The notes under the pieces were generated by a model. The model made no database searches, was not told where the DNA came from, and saw only the letters and a program-made list of their open reading frames with translations. Position numbers and translations under genes: made by a program. DNA of 57,764 nt from Psychrobacillus vulpis (GTDB taxonomy: Bacteria > Bacillota > Bacilli > Bacillales_A > Planococcaceae), in assembly GCF_006861825.1 (NCBI RefSeq), contig NZ_VDGI01000009.1, positions 71,710 through 129,473 on the forward strand. The letters run 5' to 3'. This document shows positions 38,533 through 46,942 of the stretch, piece after piece. The stretch's first letter is position 1; each line of letters begins with the position of its first letter.

Positions 38533-39372
38533 TTATTGAAAAAGCCATTGTTCCAGCTGTTCTTCAAACCCTTCGTCTTTCCAAGCCACAATAGCTTCCA
38601 TTTCTCCAATCTCTTTCACTTTGAGCTGAAAAAACATGTCCCCTATAAAATAGGCTAATCTACTGTATCCAAACTTTTTTCCACCATTGATGGAAAACCA
38701 TTCACGAAATAGCGCTTCTCGTGTTAAGACTTTGTAGTCATCAGCAAATGCTTTTTTTATAGCTTCTGCATTTTCTTCCGCGAAAGATAACCATTCATAT
38801 CCTTCATCATTATAGGAAAAATAAATAGATGGGTGTACATTTAGAACAGTTTGTCGCGAGAAATGCGTCGCTACTCCTTCTCGGTAAAGCCCAATGAGTA
38901 GGCTTGTCCAATGGACGGTTGGCCAATCCATCCCCGCATGATCAGAAATAATATTTTGCGCTGCGTGACCAAATTCGTGTGCAACAATTACGCGTAAATG
39001 ATCGAGCTCTGGCGATAACTTTTCTAAAGCAAAAGTGATGTCCGGAATAATCTGGTGATTGGTATAAGCATTTGATCCAAATCCACCAACAATTAAGTTT
39101 ATGTCGACAGGAAAAGTAATCCGGTACAACTTTTCATATTCCGCTGCTATTTCCTGAATGATGGGTAATATATTTTCATGCACTTGTTTAATTACAGTAA
39201 AATGTTGAGGGTATTTTTTTATCGATTCAGTATGTCTTTCATCGGCGTCTTTACAATGAAGAGCAAAATAATCTGCAAAAATAGTTGGATATTCCGCATA
39301 GTAACTTCTTAAAAAATGAATAGATGGTTCGTAATTATTAAGAAAGCGTGGCACTGTATCAATAATTTTCAA
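38533..39372 (-). CDS. Putative zinc metallopeptidase (HEFGH)
   Basis: A 279-residue protein. HEFGH at about residues 140-144 (VIVAHEFGHAAQN) is a gluzincin-type HExxH, and a Glu in REGVATHFSRQ about 40 residues later could be the third zinc ligand. No signal peptide, so probably cytosolic. Family not named with certainty; DUF2268-like proteins are comparable. TTG start after GGAGG. Confidence 0.72.
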   Translation of the reverse strand: MKIIDTVPRFLNNYEPSIHFLRSYYAEYPTIFADYFALHCKDADERHTESIKKYPQHFTVIKQVHENILPIIQEIAAEYEKLYRITFPVDINLIVGGFGSNAYTNHQIIPDITFALEKLSPELDHLRVIVAHEFGHAAQNIISDHAGMDWPTVHWTSLLIGLYREGVATHFSRQTVLNVHPSIYFSYNDEGYEWLSFAEENAEAIKKAFADDYKVLTREALFREWFSINGGKKFGYSRLAYFIGDMFFQLKVKEIGEMEAIVAWKDEGFEEQLEQWLFQ

Positions 39373-39481
39373 AGTAATGACCTCCTATATCCGCACTCAA
39401 AAATATATTTAACTCAAACTACAACTTCCGACTTTTGATAATTATCGTAGTAGGGATAGATTTTGCCTTTTCAAAAGAGTA

Positions 39482-40169
39482 CTATCTATTTTCATGCCTT
39501 TGCATGTCTTCTTCAGAGCAATATACATCTTCAATCACTTTCTCAACCATAAATCCATTATTAACTAAGGCATTGATATAAGTACTGATTCTAAATTGTT
39601 GCATGATTGCAGGGGTCCCCCATACCTCATGGTCGTAAGGGCCTTCCTCATGATAGGATTTATTGAAAGCTAGAACTCCATCTTTATTACTTACTCGACT
39701 ATGCAATGGATGCTCCCAACTAAAAATAAATATCCCCCCTAGTTTTAGGTATTTATTAATATTGGATAAAGTTTTATTTAAATCAGTTGTCCATCCAAGG
39801 GCATATATGGAATATACAATGTCAAAATAATTATGTGGTAAGCCGGGGTTTTCTTCCATTGGTGATTCAAATAATTGAACAGGCGAACCACAATTCTCTA
39901 ATAAGAGTTTAGCTGCATTTACTTGTTTTTCAGATAGGTCTAAACCCCATAGTTCAGCCGCATTTCGTTGGTTCATATATTGTAATGAATGCCCACTACC
40001 ACATCCAATATCTAACACTTTTAAATTCGCAATATCACCAAATAGATTAAGATTATCTTCAAGTGGTGCTATCGGTCCATACTCTGGAAGTGGGTGGGGT
40101 TCTTCCATAAAAACGTTCTGCTACTTCATTCCAACTTTGTTTGTTTGCTGCTAATGACTTAACATTCAT
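39482..40169 (-). pseudogene. SAM-dependent methyltransferase, frameshifted near the 5' end
   Basis: The gene starts at ATG 40169 with GGAGG upstream and reads MNVKSLAANKQSWNEVAERF. The family continuation (PLPEYGPIAP, VLDIGCGSGHSL, ELWGLDLS) is in another frame, open from 40108 to 39482. Removing one base from a run of five T (40109-40113) joins the frames. Motif I and the rest are intact, so the change is recent, or is a sequencing error. A second start inside (ATG 40108) would give a 208-residue protein lacking the first helix. The start overlaps the amidase stop. Confidence 0.8.
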
Positions 40170-41647
40170 ACTTCAATACCTCCATCATTTTCTAAGCTTG
40201 GACTTTTACGATGCTTTGTAGCTTGCTCAAAAGCATAAGTAAGTTTTATTAAAACACCTTCACTAAAAGCTGAACCTGCAAAAGTTATGCCAAATGGTCT
40301 CCCACCTTTCATATATCCAGCTGGCAGAGCTATTGAAGGGTATCCTGCTTTAGCACAAATTGTGGAACCTATATAAGAAGGAAAAAGAATCGCATCTAGA
40401 TTAAACTTTTTTAAAGCATAGTCTATTCCCTGTTCTTGAGAAAAATATAAATCTTCTAATTTTGCATTTAAATAATCTGGATTTCTTAAAGTATTAGATA
40501 TATGTTCTCTATTCTCCAGCTTATCTTGTCCGTATTTTAATGCTTTTTCTCCCAAACTTTTATTAAACTGAATTAATTCACTAATAGAATGAACGGGCAA
40601 TTGCGGAGGTAATTTTGAAAGATAATTATCTAAACTATGTTTCAACTCATATAATGGCACTCCCCAACTCCAATCTCTATGGAAAGACGGAATATCTATA
40701 TCTTCAATAACCATGGCTTCCTCGTCGCTCAGTATTTGAATGGCATTTTTAAATAATTCTTCATCATACTCGGCTGATTCATTTGAAACAGTATTGAATA
40801 CACCAATTCGTGCACCTTTTAAACCGTTAGAATCTAAATAAATTGAATAATCCTGCTCTGATTTCCCTTCACTTTTAAAAGTTGCTGGATCAAGTGGATC
40901 TACACCAGTTAGTGTTCCTAATAATATTGCTGCATCCGTGACGGTTCTTGCAAACGGACCTGCTGTATCTTGAGAATATGTAAAAGGAATAGTACCAGTT
41001 CGGCTCACTAAACCAACAGTAGGTTTAATACCAACTACTGAGTTTTGAATAGCTGGACTGAGTATAGATGCGTCTGTCTCCGTACCCACGGATAAAACAG
41101 TGAAGTTAGCAGCAACTGCCACTGCTGATCCTGAACTAGAACCGCCAACAAACAGATCTGCATCCCCATATGGATTTCTTACTTGCCCACCTCTTGCACT
41201 GTAGCCAGCCCACATTTCAGAAGACATCCCATTCGCTAATTCGGTCATATTCGTCTTTCCTAAAATAATTGCCCCTGCTTTTCGGAGCTGCTCAACAAGA
41301 AATGCATCTTTATCGCTAATATTATTTTCCAACGCTAATGTTCCCGCACTTGTATGCATAGAATCCTTTGTTTCAATATTATCTTTAAGTAAAACAGGAA
41401 TACCATGTAAAGGCCCTCTCGCTCCTTTTATTGTTCTCTCATAATCCAATGCTTCTGCAATAAAAATGGCATCTGGATTTATTTCCAGAATGGAATTGAT
41501 TTTTGGCCCGTCTTGATCATACTTTGCAATTCTAAATAGATAGTACATGACTAATTCTTTTGATGTTATTTCTCCTTTTTCCATCCCTGCCTGTATATCT
41601 TGAATAGTTAATTCTTCTCTAAAAAATGTATTAAATTTAATTTCCAT
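40166..41647 (-). CDS. Amidase-signature family enzyme
   Basis: A 493-residue amidase of the GatA-like signature family. The catalytic Ser-cisSer-Lys triad is visible: Lys in PVLLKDNIET (about 86), and GGSSSGSAVAVAAN with GTETDASI for the serines. These enzymes hydrolyse amides; GatA itself is unlikely since no gatC or gatB is near. Substrate unknown. AAGGAG precedes the ATG, overlapping the end of the disrupted Nudix gene by 11 bp. Confidence 0.88.
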   Translation of the reverse strand: MEIKFNTFFREELTIQDIQAGMEKGEITSKELVMYYLFRIAKYDQDGPKINSILEINPDAIFIAEALDYERTIKGARGPLHGIPVLLKDNIETKDSMHTSAGTLALENNISDKDAFLVEQLRKAGAIILGKTNMTELANGMSSEMWAGYSARGGQVRNPYGDADLFVGGSSSGSAVAVAANFTVLSVGTETDASILSPAIQNSVVGIKPTVGLVSRTGTIPFTYSQDTAGPFARTVTDAAILLGTLTGVDPLDPATFKSEGKSEQDYSIYLDSNGLKGARIGVFNTVSNESAEYDEELFKNAIQILSDEEAMVIEDIDIPSFHRDWSWGVPLYELKHSLDNYLSKLPPQLPVHSISELIQFNKSLGEKALKYGQDKLENREHISNTLRNPDYLNAKLEDLYFSQEQGIDYALKKFNLDAILFPSYIGSTICAKAGYPSIALPAGYMKGGRPFGITFAGSAFSEGVLIKLTYAFEQATKHRKSPSLENDGGIEV

Positions 41648-42083
41648 AAAACTCTCCTTTGTTCCTCATAGCATCTGCCGCTATAATACTATCCCTCAAA
41701 TAATGTGAAGTCCCCTCGTTATTGACAATCTCATCCGTCGTCATCCAATGGATAGATTCAACCTCATCTGGACTTTTTACGTGTGGCTCCCCTTTATCAA
41801 ATTCGCATAAAAAAACTATGTCCACACAACCTGGTTCCCATTTGCTAATACCAAAGAAGTATTCCGCACATATTGAATTGAGTTCTTTACTTCCACTACC
41901 CACTTCTTCAAACAACTCTCGGCGTAACATTCTTTCCAAAATATCGGTAGAATCTCCTTCGTGCTCCACTGTTCCACCTACTAAGGCCAATTCGCCCCCT
42001 GCATGCGCTTCCTTAATACTCCTTCTGACTAAAAGCCACTAATCTTCTTGAAATACAGCACCCTCCACATTTATAGCAAACAT
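41637..42083 (-). pseudogene. Nudix hydrolase with amber stop at codon 15
   Basis: From ATG 42083 (AAAGGGG upstream) the frame reads MFAINVEGAVFQED, then TAG (42039-42041), then WLLVRRSIKEAHAGGELALV in the same frame. The Nudix box follows (GGTVEHEG...RRELFEEVG). Family members have a sense codon, often Lys, at the stop. The downstream part is unbroken to 41637, so decay is early; reinitiation at GTG or ATG inside would lose the first strand. Confidence 0.82.
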
Positions 42084-42202
42084 GTATAATCCCCTTTCAT
42101 AAATCCATTATGTAATCTTCTTGATAAGTTACCATATCTCCTTTTTATTTCCACTTTCCTTCGATCAGAATTTAGCATCAACTATTTTCGGTATCTCTAT
42201 TA

Positions 42203-42243
42203 AAAAAACTGACGAACCCATAAAAGGTCGTCAGTTTTTTTAA
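42203..42243 (-). terminator. Terminator after DUF378 gene
   Basis: AAACTGACGA pairs with TCGTCAGTTT, with T7 on each strand. Confidence 0.85.
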
Positions 42244-42257
42244 ATGAAATACTACTG

Positions 42258-42578
42258 TTATTTCTTTTCCTCAGGATCTTTCGCTGAATAATTTTTTATA
42301 TCTGTAAAGTCAGCTTCCTCACCAAATTCTGTACCATAATTAACATTTCCATAACCACGTACATTTCTATCTACTTCCACATCTTTCGCAGGTTCAAATA
42401 AAAGTGGTAAACAAATTAGTCCACTTAAACCAACAAGCGCATAAATTACTCTCGAAATAGCTGTTGTTTCTCCTCCCAAAATAGAAGATATTAAGTCGTA
42501 TCTAAAAAATCCAATTAAACCCCAGTTAATTGCACCAATTATAACAAGCACTAAAGCAATCCGATGTATAGCTCTCAA
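42258..42578 (-). CDS. DUF378 membrane protein (YuzA-like)
   Basis: A 106-residue protein with two membrane segments (about 5-27 and 40-62). The DUF378 hallmark INWGLIGFFRYDLI is in the first loop. The 40-residue polar tail is longer than in most members. Function unknown. I start at TTG 42578 with GAGGAGG 8 bp upstream. Confidence 0.82.
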   Translation of the reverse strand: MRAIHRIALVLVIIGAINWGLIGFFRYDLISSILGGETTAISRVIYALVGLSGLICLPLLFEPAKDVEVDRNVRGYGNVNYGTEFGEEADFTDIKNYSAKDPEEKK

Positions 42579-42587
42579 GATTAACAC

Positions 42588-42963
42588 CTCCTCAACTTTT
42601 CTGTATGAACTTTAACGACGAATGAAAACACATAATTGCATTATCATAAATAGCTAAGATTCGCTCTTAGCTTTTGCAAGAAATAAAGTTTAATGCAAAA
42701 CAATAAAAATTTGTTCAAAAAAATCATTTTTGTTTAAAATGAAACCTTGTTATGAATATAAACTCCTCATATCACCAATCTATGTACAAGTGATGTTAAT
42801 TTGATAAAAAAACATAAGCTTAATTTGCATTAAACAAATTTCGCGCAAATGGAGATATTCCTTTTTTCGAAGCTATAAATTGAAACAAACTTTATTGTTA
42901 GAATATAATTGAATTTGAGAAAGCTACCAGGAAAATTTTTCTTAGAGGAGAGGAGCAAAACCA
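42588..42963. other. Intergenic region with one promoter
   Basis: AT-rich, no gene seen. It holds the promoter at 42880-42909 and presumably the DUF378 promoter, which I cannot place. Confidence 0.6.
42880..42909 (+). promoter_or_regulatory. SigA promoter of GyrI-like gene
   Basis: TTGAAA, 18 bp, TATAAT, 55 bp upstream of ATG 42964. Confidence 0.7.
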
Positions 42964-43443
42964 ATGCAATTTCGTATTGTTGATAGAGATGCTTTTCAAG
43001 TAATAGGAATTAATCGAGAATTTCCATATGATGTTGAAGATGGAGGCATACAAGAGTATCAAAAATTTTGGAATGAAATACATGAAAATGGAACCGTAAA
43101 TCAATTAGATCATTTAAAAGATGGAGAAACAAAGGGACTTTTAGGTATTTGGGCTGAGGTAAATAAAGAGAAAAATATAATGGACTATTATGTTGCTGCA
43201 GAATATAGTGGTGAAACGCCAATTGGATTAAAGAAAATTGAATTTGCTGCATCTAAATGGGTCGTTTTTGAGGTACTAGGACCATTTCCATCTGCTATGG
43301 CTAATGCTTGGGGAAAAATTTATTCCGAATGGTTTCCTTCCTCAGGATATGAGCCAGCAGAAATGAAACCATTTGAAGTTTATATTGATACTAATACTCA
43401 AAATCCTAATGCATATAATGAAATCTGGATTCCGATTAAGTAA
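42964..43443 (+). CDS. GyrI-like/AraC effector-binding domain protein
   Basis: A 159-residue stand-alone effector-binding domain (SHV/GyrI-like): starts FRIVDRDAFQVIGI, ends with the family's FEVYIDTNTQ...NEIWIPIK. Such domains bind hydrophobic small molecules and usually sit behind AraC or MerR DNA-binding domains; here there is none. Ligand unknown. AGGAG before ATG and its own promoter and terminator make it a single-gene unit. Confidence 0.85.
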   Translation: MQFRIVDRDAFQVIGINREFPYDVEDGGIQEYQKFWNEIHENGTVNQLDHLKDGETKGLLGIWAEVNKEKNIMDYYVAAEYSGETPIGLKKIEFAASKWVVFEVLGPFPSAMANAWGKIYSEWFPSSGYEPAEMKPFEVYIDTNTQNPNAYNEIWIPIK

Positions 43444-43556
43444 AAATCTTCTTTCATTTTATATTGCCCGTATTCACCATAAGGTTACGCATAATCTATA
43501 AAATATTGAGATTTGTAGAACTTAACTTGCGGATATGGGTGCTCTACATAATCATA

Positions 43557-43600
43557 GTAAAAAAAGCGTTTTTACTTACTGTAGAAACGCTTTTTTTTTT
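43557..43600 (+). terminator. Terminator after GyrI-like gene
   Basis: AAAAAGCGTTT pairs with AAACGCTTTTT, followed by a long T run on the plus strand. Confidence 0.88.
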
Positions 43601-43606
43601 TAAAAT

Positions 43607-43729
43607 AGGATACCGAAGCTTACCGCTCGCTTTCCGCGGGCGAGCGCCGAGGCGCTTCGTCGCTATGCTCCTGCAGGGTCTCGTCTGTCTCGCTTTTCCC
43701 GCAGGAGTCGAGCGGACGCTTCTCCAAAC
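43607..43729 (-). repeat. Type A palindromic repeat
   Basis: Arms CCGAAGCTTACCGCTCG and CGAGCGGACGCTTCTCC; first hairpin CTCCTGC/GCAGGAG is well formed. Reverse orientation to 35235-35343. Confidence 0.85.
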
Positions 43730-43856
43730 TATAAAATGCTACCTTTATACTTTGATGGAAAATGATGATTAGAAACCAAAATTATGAGCGCGCCCAATTA
43801 GAGATAAATATATACCAAGGTCCAATCAGTCTTTTATCTTTAAATAGGATAGATCA
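43730..43856 (-). repeat. Spacer between paired A repeats, inverted copy of 35125-35234
   Basis: Contains AAACCAAAATTATGAGCGCG and CCAAGGTCCAATCAGTC, the reverse complement of the spacer next to the A repeat at 35235. So A-spacer-A is a larger repeated unit. Confidence 0.75.
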
Positions 43857-44209
43857 AGTTTTCCGAAGCTTTCCGCGGGCGAGCGCCAAGCCGCTTCGTC
43901 GCCAAGCTGAGGGCACTGAAAAAGTCCCCTAAAATCAGCTTTTCAGATGGAGTTGTACAATAACCCAATAGATAAGAAAATCGTTGAAATGGCTCCCTTT
44001 CCGCGGGCGTTGCCTTAGCCTCCTCACTTCGCTGCGGGGTCTTCGGCTAACGCTATTCCCGCAGGAGTGTCGCCTTTTTCAACGATTTTCTAGAAATGAA
44101 AAAATATGCATCTTAAAAATAGACAGTTTTTCAGTGCCTTGCTATGCTCCTGCAGAGTCTCGTCTGACTTGTTTTTCCCGCAGGAGTCGAACGGACGCTT
44201 CTCCAAACC
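43857..44209 (-). repeat. Type A repeat interrupted by extended type B
   Basis: A halves are 43857-43911 (TTTTCCGAAGC ... GCTTCGTCGCCAAGC) and 44139-44209 (TATGCTCCTGCAGAGTCTCG ... GGACGCTTCTCCAAACC). Between them is 43912-44138. Confidence 0.78.
43912..44138 (-). repeat. Extended type B repeat inserted in a type A repeat
   Basis: Outer ends GGCACTGAAAAAGT and ACAGTTTTTCAGTGCC; inner B element at 43976-44090. Confidence 0.8.
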
Positions 44210-44224
44210 ATTAAAATGTTACCT

Positions 44225-44400
44225 TTCTACTTTAATCTTGTCATGTGTTGAATCAATGAAGATATGGTCTGCATGAAGAAGTCCTTTATCCTTGAATCTT
44301 TTAAAATACGAAAGTAAATCTGTTCGAAGACATCCAAGTCTTCTAATTTGGATACTAAATGATGGTTTGGTAAAAGCTGCTCAATGGTTAGCTGTTCATG
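44225..44400 (-). pseudogene. IS1182-type transposase remnant
   Basis: Two pieces of a transposase survive in different frames. The first (from about 44400) reads EQLTIEQLLPNHHLVSKLED, like the IS1182 N terminus. The second (about 44300 to 44225) reads KDKGLLHADHIFIDSTHDKI, like the DDE-region IDSTH motif. Several hundred codons between them are gone. It lies between repeats at 44209 and 44460. Confidence 0.7.
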
Positions 44401-44459
44401 TTAATTGATTTAATTTTTCGTCATCCTATCTTTTTCCTTGGATACTTTTTAGAGCACTA

Positions 44460-44586
44460 GTTGATTGGAACGGAGGGCGACGACTCCTGCGGGAAAAGCG
44501 TGAGTCTTGAGACCCCGTAGGGAGCATAGCGACCGAAGAGGCTCAAGCCACGCCCGCGGAAAGCGTTCGCCCGGAGTGGAAATCAA
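44460..44586 (+). repeat. Type D palindromic repeat
   Basis: Outer arms GTTGATT...GGGCGACG and CGTTCGCCC...AATCAAC. Inner arms GCGTG...CTTGAG and CTCAAG...CACGC. Boxes ACTCCTGCGGGAA and GCCCGCGGAAAGC as in types A-C. Confidence 0.8.
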
Positions 44587-44607
44587 CTGCATTCCATTTT
44601 AAAAAAA

Positions 44608-44690
44608 TGACTGTAGGCAAACTGAAATTTCTTTGAGTTTGTCTCCAGCCTGAGCGTTTCTACTTCTGTAGAAACTCTGTCTAAGTAAGT
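44608..44690 (-). terminator. Two hairpins after EamA transporter gene
   Basis: One hairpin is GAGCGTTTCTAC-TTCT-GTAGAAAC (44655-44678). The other, on the minus strand, is GGAGACAAACT/AGTTTGCCTACAG region (44608-44652), followed by seven T. Confidence 0.7.
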
Positions 44691-45562
44691 GATTTCATTT
44701 TGTTCTTTTTTAAAAATCCAAACTTTGTTTCAGATATGATTATTGCAAAAAGAATAATGATAGCACCGAGAATCATTTTAAAGGTCATTACTTCGCTTAA
44801 AATAACAACGGAGAACGCCATTCCCCAAAATGATTCAGTAGATAGAATGATTGCAGCTTTCGTTTCTGTTATGTATTTTTGAGCAACTGTTTGCATTAAA
44901 TAGGCGATCGTTGTGGAAAAAATACCAAGGTAAAGAAGGTTCAGCATTCCTTCTGTTTCCAATGAAAAAGAAGCTTCTCCTCTAAATAGTACAACAATCC
45001 ACCCAATAACTGCAGCCACTACCATCTGAACAATTGTGAGAACAACAGGATCCTCATCTTTTACAAATCGAGATGTGTAAAATATATGAAAAGCAAATCC
45101 AACTGCACATAATAGTGTCAATAAATCACCTATATTAATCTCGGAAGATAACTTTAGTGAGAGTACTGCTACACCGATCACAGCTAAAACTGCTCCGCCA
45201 AGTTCGTACATATCCATTTTTCTCTTATATAGAAAAAATCCTATAAAAGGAACAATGACCACATTTACTGCTGTTAAAAAGGCATTTTTGGAAGGTGTCG
45301 TGAACTGTAGTCCTACCGTTTGAAGAGCGAAAGCTACATATAAAAAGATTCCTATTATAGTACCTTTTATCAATGTACTTTTATTTAATTTTTTCAGTTT
45401 TTTATGAAACAGGATGATTAAAATAATTGCCCCAATTAAAAACCTTCCTGCTAAAATCTGATAGGGAGTATAGTATTCTAAGGACACAGCACTAGCAACG
45501 AATCCACTCCCCCATATAATTGCTGTTACTATAAGCAATATTTCGCCAATATATTTTTGCAT
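44681..45562 (-). CDS. EamA/DMT family transporter
   Basis: A 293-residue membrane protein with ten predicted helices in two EamA halves (about 1-135 and 150-285). The N terminus IVTAIIWGSGFVAS and the second-half FAFHIFYTSRFV are typical of drug/metabolite exporters. Substrate unknown. GGTGG precedes the ATG. Confidence 0.9.
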   Translation of the reverse strand: MQKYIGEILLIVTAIIWGSGFVASAVSLEYYTPYQILAGRFLIGAIILIILFHKKLKKLNKSTLIKGTIIGIFLYVAFALQTVGLQFTTPSKNAFLTAVNVVIVPFIGFFLYKRKMDMYELGGAVLAVIGVAVLSLKLSSEINIGDLLTLLCAVGFAFHIFYTSRFVKDEDPVVLTIVQMVVAAVIGWIVVLFRGEASFSLETEGMLNLLYLGIFSTTIAYLMQTVAQKYITETKAAIILSTESFWGMAFSVVILSEVMTFKMILGAIIILFAIIISETKFGFLKKNKMKSLT

Positions 45563-45652
45563 ATAAATCCACCAACCTTTATATTTTTACCTCGAAATCG
45601 CACTGAATCAGTGGTAAAATCAATATTATTAGTATAACGTATTCATTTCTAA

Positions 45653-45707
45653 AAAAAGCGTTTTCTCACTACAAAATTTTATCTGTAGAAGAAAAACGCT
45701 TTTTATT
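45653..45707 (-). terminator. Terminator after disrupted Nudix gene
   Basis: AAAAAGCGTTTT and AAAAACGCTTTTT form the base, with CTAC/GTAG further in. T-rich on both strands. The rest of 45563-45851 shows no gene. Confidence 0.75.
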
Positions 45708-45851
45708 ATATTTATTTTTACCTTCTACGATTCCAAGTCCAGTCTTATGTAGAAATGTTAGAAATGGTTATGACTACGAATAAATATGTAATCAGGGAGG
45801 AAAACAATTAACTCTCTTCTTACTTTCTTCTGGTGAACAAAGATCCTACTA

Positions 45852-46322
45852 TTATTCCGTGTACAAGCGGCCACCTAGTTTGTATGGATTTACTTCCCAT
45901 GTCTCGTATGGGACGTAGTGCTGTGCTTGCATTGCATCCAATGTTCGAGATTTCATATGTGGGCGAGTAATATATTGATCAATATTTGATTCGGTTAATT
46001 CAACAAATTTCGCTTCTACAATTTCTTCTGGTTGAACTTTTATCTCTCCACTTACATATTGGGCTTTAAATACAACCGATAAAATATGTTTAGTAACATT
46101 ATAATAAACACCTGTTATTCCTAAAGGTCTAATGACAATTCCCGTTTCTTCTAGTACTTCTCTACAAACAGCTTGGTCTAAAGCCTCCCCTACCTCCACT
46201 TGCCCTCCTGGAGCTTCTCAAGTATCATTGCGCCAATGAGTTTTTACTAAAAGTACTTCCCCTTTTTCATTTTCTATATGTGCAGAAACTGCGATAATAT
46301 GTTTTGGATCTTTGTTACCCAA
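45852..46322 (-). pseudogene. Nudix hydrolase with opal stop at codon 35
   Basis: From TTG 46322 (GGGGG upstream) the frame reads GNKDPKHIIAVSAHIENEKG and HWRNDT, then TGA (46218-46220), then EAPGGQVEVGEALDQAV and the Nudix box REVLEETG. Nudix proteins have Trp before E-x-PGG, so a TGG to TGA change is the likely cause. The rest is open to the normal end, so the lesion is recent, or is a sequence error. Confidence 0.82.
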
Positions 46323-46424
46323 TTTTTTTACCCCCTATAATCAGTTCGTAGCCATCTATTTCTTCATCCATTAATATATATCCTCTTTCATTACATGAAG
46401 AACAATTTTGAAATTCAATTAGTA

Positions 46425-46850
46425 TTAATCACCAAATGCAAAAATCAGTTCAGTCTCGCAAACTATTTTCCCATCTACAGAAGCTATTCCCTTCCCTTTT
46501 CCGATTGGCCCTTTTAAACGGGTAATTTCTATTTCGAGACGAAGTTGATCACCTGGTTTTACTTGCTGTTTAAACCGGCAATTATCTACACCAGCTAAAA
46601 GCCCTAATCGACCTTCATTTCCTTCTTTAGTGAGCATCACAACAGCACTTACTTGAGCTAATGCTTCGACAATTAATACACCTGGCATAACTGGATAGTT
46701 GGGGAAGTGTCCATTAAAAAATTCTTCATTTGCAGTCACATTTTTAATACCGACCGCTCTCTTTCCTTCTTCTAGTTCTAAAATCTTATCTACTAAAAGA
46801 AATGGATATCGATGCCTAATAATATCTTTTATTTTCTGCGTATCAAACAT
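46425..46850 (-). CDS. fabZ: (3R)-hydroxyacyl-ACP dehydratase FabZ
   Basis: A 141-residue hot-dog-fold dehydratase of type II fatty acid synthesis. Catalytic His is in [15 protein letters not shown] (about 45-59) and Glu in IVEALAQ (about 60-66). [10 protein letters not shown] opens the domain. GGGAG precedes the ATG. No other fab genes are near. Confidence 0.96.
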   Translation of the reverse strand: MFDTQKIKDIIRHRYPFLLVDKILELEEGKRAVGIKNVTANEEFFNGHFPNYPVMPGVLIVEALAQVSAVVMLTKEGNEGRLGLLAGVDNCRFKQQVKPGDQLRLEIEITRLKGPIGKGKGIASVDGKIVCETELIFAFGD

Positions 46851-46942
46851 TATTTCATCTCCCTTATCTACTTCCCCACATTATAACACTTAGTACTAGT
46901 ATCTGGTATTAAAAACTTGGAAGTACAACCCAGTAAATAAAA

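Noticed and set aside
40166-41647. GatA subunit of the Glu-tRNA(Gln) amidotransferase
   Set aside because: No gatC or gatB nearby, and the context is of accessory genes; a general amidase is more likely.
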